From: Rothia sp. (in: high G+C Gram-positive bacteria)
GTDB lineage: Bacteria > Actinomycetota > Actinomycetes > Actinomycetales > Micrococcaceae
Direction: 5' to 3'
DNA: 64,000 nt
Assembly: GCF_030540545.1 (NCBI RefSeq)
Contig: NZ_JAUNVZ010000008.1
Coordinates: forward strand, 62,001-126,000
Below are positions 63,551 to 64,000 of this stretch, in pieces. The notes under the pieces are model-generated. The model made no database searches and was not told the DNA's origin. It was given only the letters and a program-made list of their open reading frames with translations. The position numbers and the translations under genes were made by a program. Positions within the stretch are counted from its first letter, which is position 1, and every line of letters begins with the position of its first letter.

Positions 63551-64000
63551 ATGATTTTTATGAGCGTTGCCGAAATCGCTGCGGCAACCGGCGGTGCACC
63601 CCTGGGGGTGGATAACTCGCAGCTGGACACCCTGGGTGTTACTTTTGCGACCACCGATTCTCGCGAGGTTGTACCCGGCACTCTCTTTGTGGCTAAGCCC
63701 GGTGAAGTCACCGACGGCCATAAGTTCGTACCCGTTGCTTTTGAATCCGGTGCATCCCTAGCTCTGGTGGAGCGCGAGGTTCGCGCTGAGTCCGGTGAGC
63801 TATACCCGAGCGTGCTCGTAGACGATGTTGTGCTCGCCATGGGCAAGCTGGCAACCGCCGTGATCGCTAAGATTCGTGCGGTGCGTGCTGAGCGCGGTGA
63901 GGAACCCCTGCGTGTCTTCGGCATTACCGGTTCTGCCGGTAAGACCACCACTAAGGACGCCCTGGCGGCTATGCTGCGTGGCTCGGGTGAAACTGTGGCT
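63551..64000 (+). CDS. murF: UDP-N-acetylmuramoyl-tripeptide--D-alanyl-D-alanine ligase MurF (3' end beyond the window)
   Basis: The first 150 residues are visible, starting ATG 63551 (MIFMSVAEIA), 12 bp after the murE stop, with GGGGGAGAAAAG as ribosome binding site. SVAEIAAATGG, the TDSREVVPGTLFVAKPGE block and the P-loop GITGSAGKTTTKD mark it as MurF. It continues past the window edge; the next genes should be mraY, murD and ftsW. Too short for a longer track, but clear by homology. Confidence 0.92.
   Translation, partial: MIFMSVAEIAAATGGAPLGVDNSQLDTLGVTFATTDSREVVPGTLFVAKPGEVTDGHKFVPVAFESGASLALVEREVRAESGELYPSVLVDDVVLAMGKLATAVIAKIRAVRAERGEEPLRVFGITGSAGKTTTKDALAAMLRGSGETVA

Noticed and set aside
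61853-63721. 622-codon antisense frame across murE
   Set aside because: Shadow of the murE coding strand; no domain, ribosome binding site or homologous pattern.

Overview
The window looks like the chromosome of a Gram-positive actinobacterium of the Micrococcaceae, most likely a Rothia species. This is inferred from gene order and protein signatures; no database search was run. The evidence is high-GC coding bias, a UPF0182 membrane protein, an AdnAB-type helicase-nuclease pair, the coproporphyrin-dependent heme route (CgoX, HemQ/ChdC, CpfC), an order aroG - pknL-like kinase - Rv2175c-like DNA-binding protein - polyprenyl synthase resembling mycobacteria, and a MurE lacking the usual diaminopimelate signature, as expected for a Lys-type cell wall.

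Layout. 0-8 kb: metalloprotease-like protein (5' truncated), secreted lipoprotein hydrolase, two Lon-like secreted proteases (one without a PDZ domain), UPF0182 protein. 8-12.4 kb: initiator tRNA, PHP phosphoesterase, a long gene-free leader, a Tat-exported glycine-rich protein and a RelE/HigB-type toxin-antitoxin pair. 12.4-16 kb: solitary DNA methyltransferase, DEAD-box RNA helicase, DUF3107 protein. 16-25.4 kb: heme genes hemA, hemE, cgoX, hemQ, cpfC, hemC, hemL. 25.6-41 kb: a block separating the heme cluster, with a membrane protein, ThrE exporter, 3'-5' exonuclease, AdnA, AdnB, a YgjP-like metallopeptidase, a UvrD-like helicase and a phosphotransferase-fold protein without catalytic Asp residues. 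41.5-43.8 kb: hemD and hemB. 43.8-45.6 kb: an AT-rich two-gene island (DUF262 plus HEPN). 46-50 kb: acyl-CoA synthetase, esterase and acyltransferase. 50-57 kb: aroG, Ser/Thr kinase, DNA-binding protein, polyprenyl synthase, dinB. 57-64 kb: the division and cell-wall cluster DUF3040-rsmH-ftsL-ftsI-murE-murF, with no mraZ; murF runs off the end.

Non-coding structure is unusually rich. Four copies of a ~75 bp nested palindrome built on GGGCGCA lie in intergenic gaps of the first 16 kb, two of them flanking the toxin-antitoxin pair. Five full copies, on both strands, of a ~70-90 nt element with a conserved core and a covarying closing stem lie between 36.9 and 46 kb. A near-perfect 60-67 bp palindrome occurs twice in opposite orientation with a compensatory change. 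There are also 23 bp and 24 bp tandem repeats.

The best candidate for an undescribed system is the DUF262-HEPN module at 43.8-45.6 kb. It is AT-rich and foreign-looking, combines a ParB-like DUF262 protein with a small HEPN (RxxxxH) protein, and its first gene carries a run of nine C residues right after a well-placed start codon. Eight Cs would give a full-length protein and nine put it out of frame, so the module may switch on and off by phase variation.
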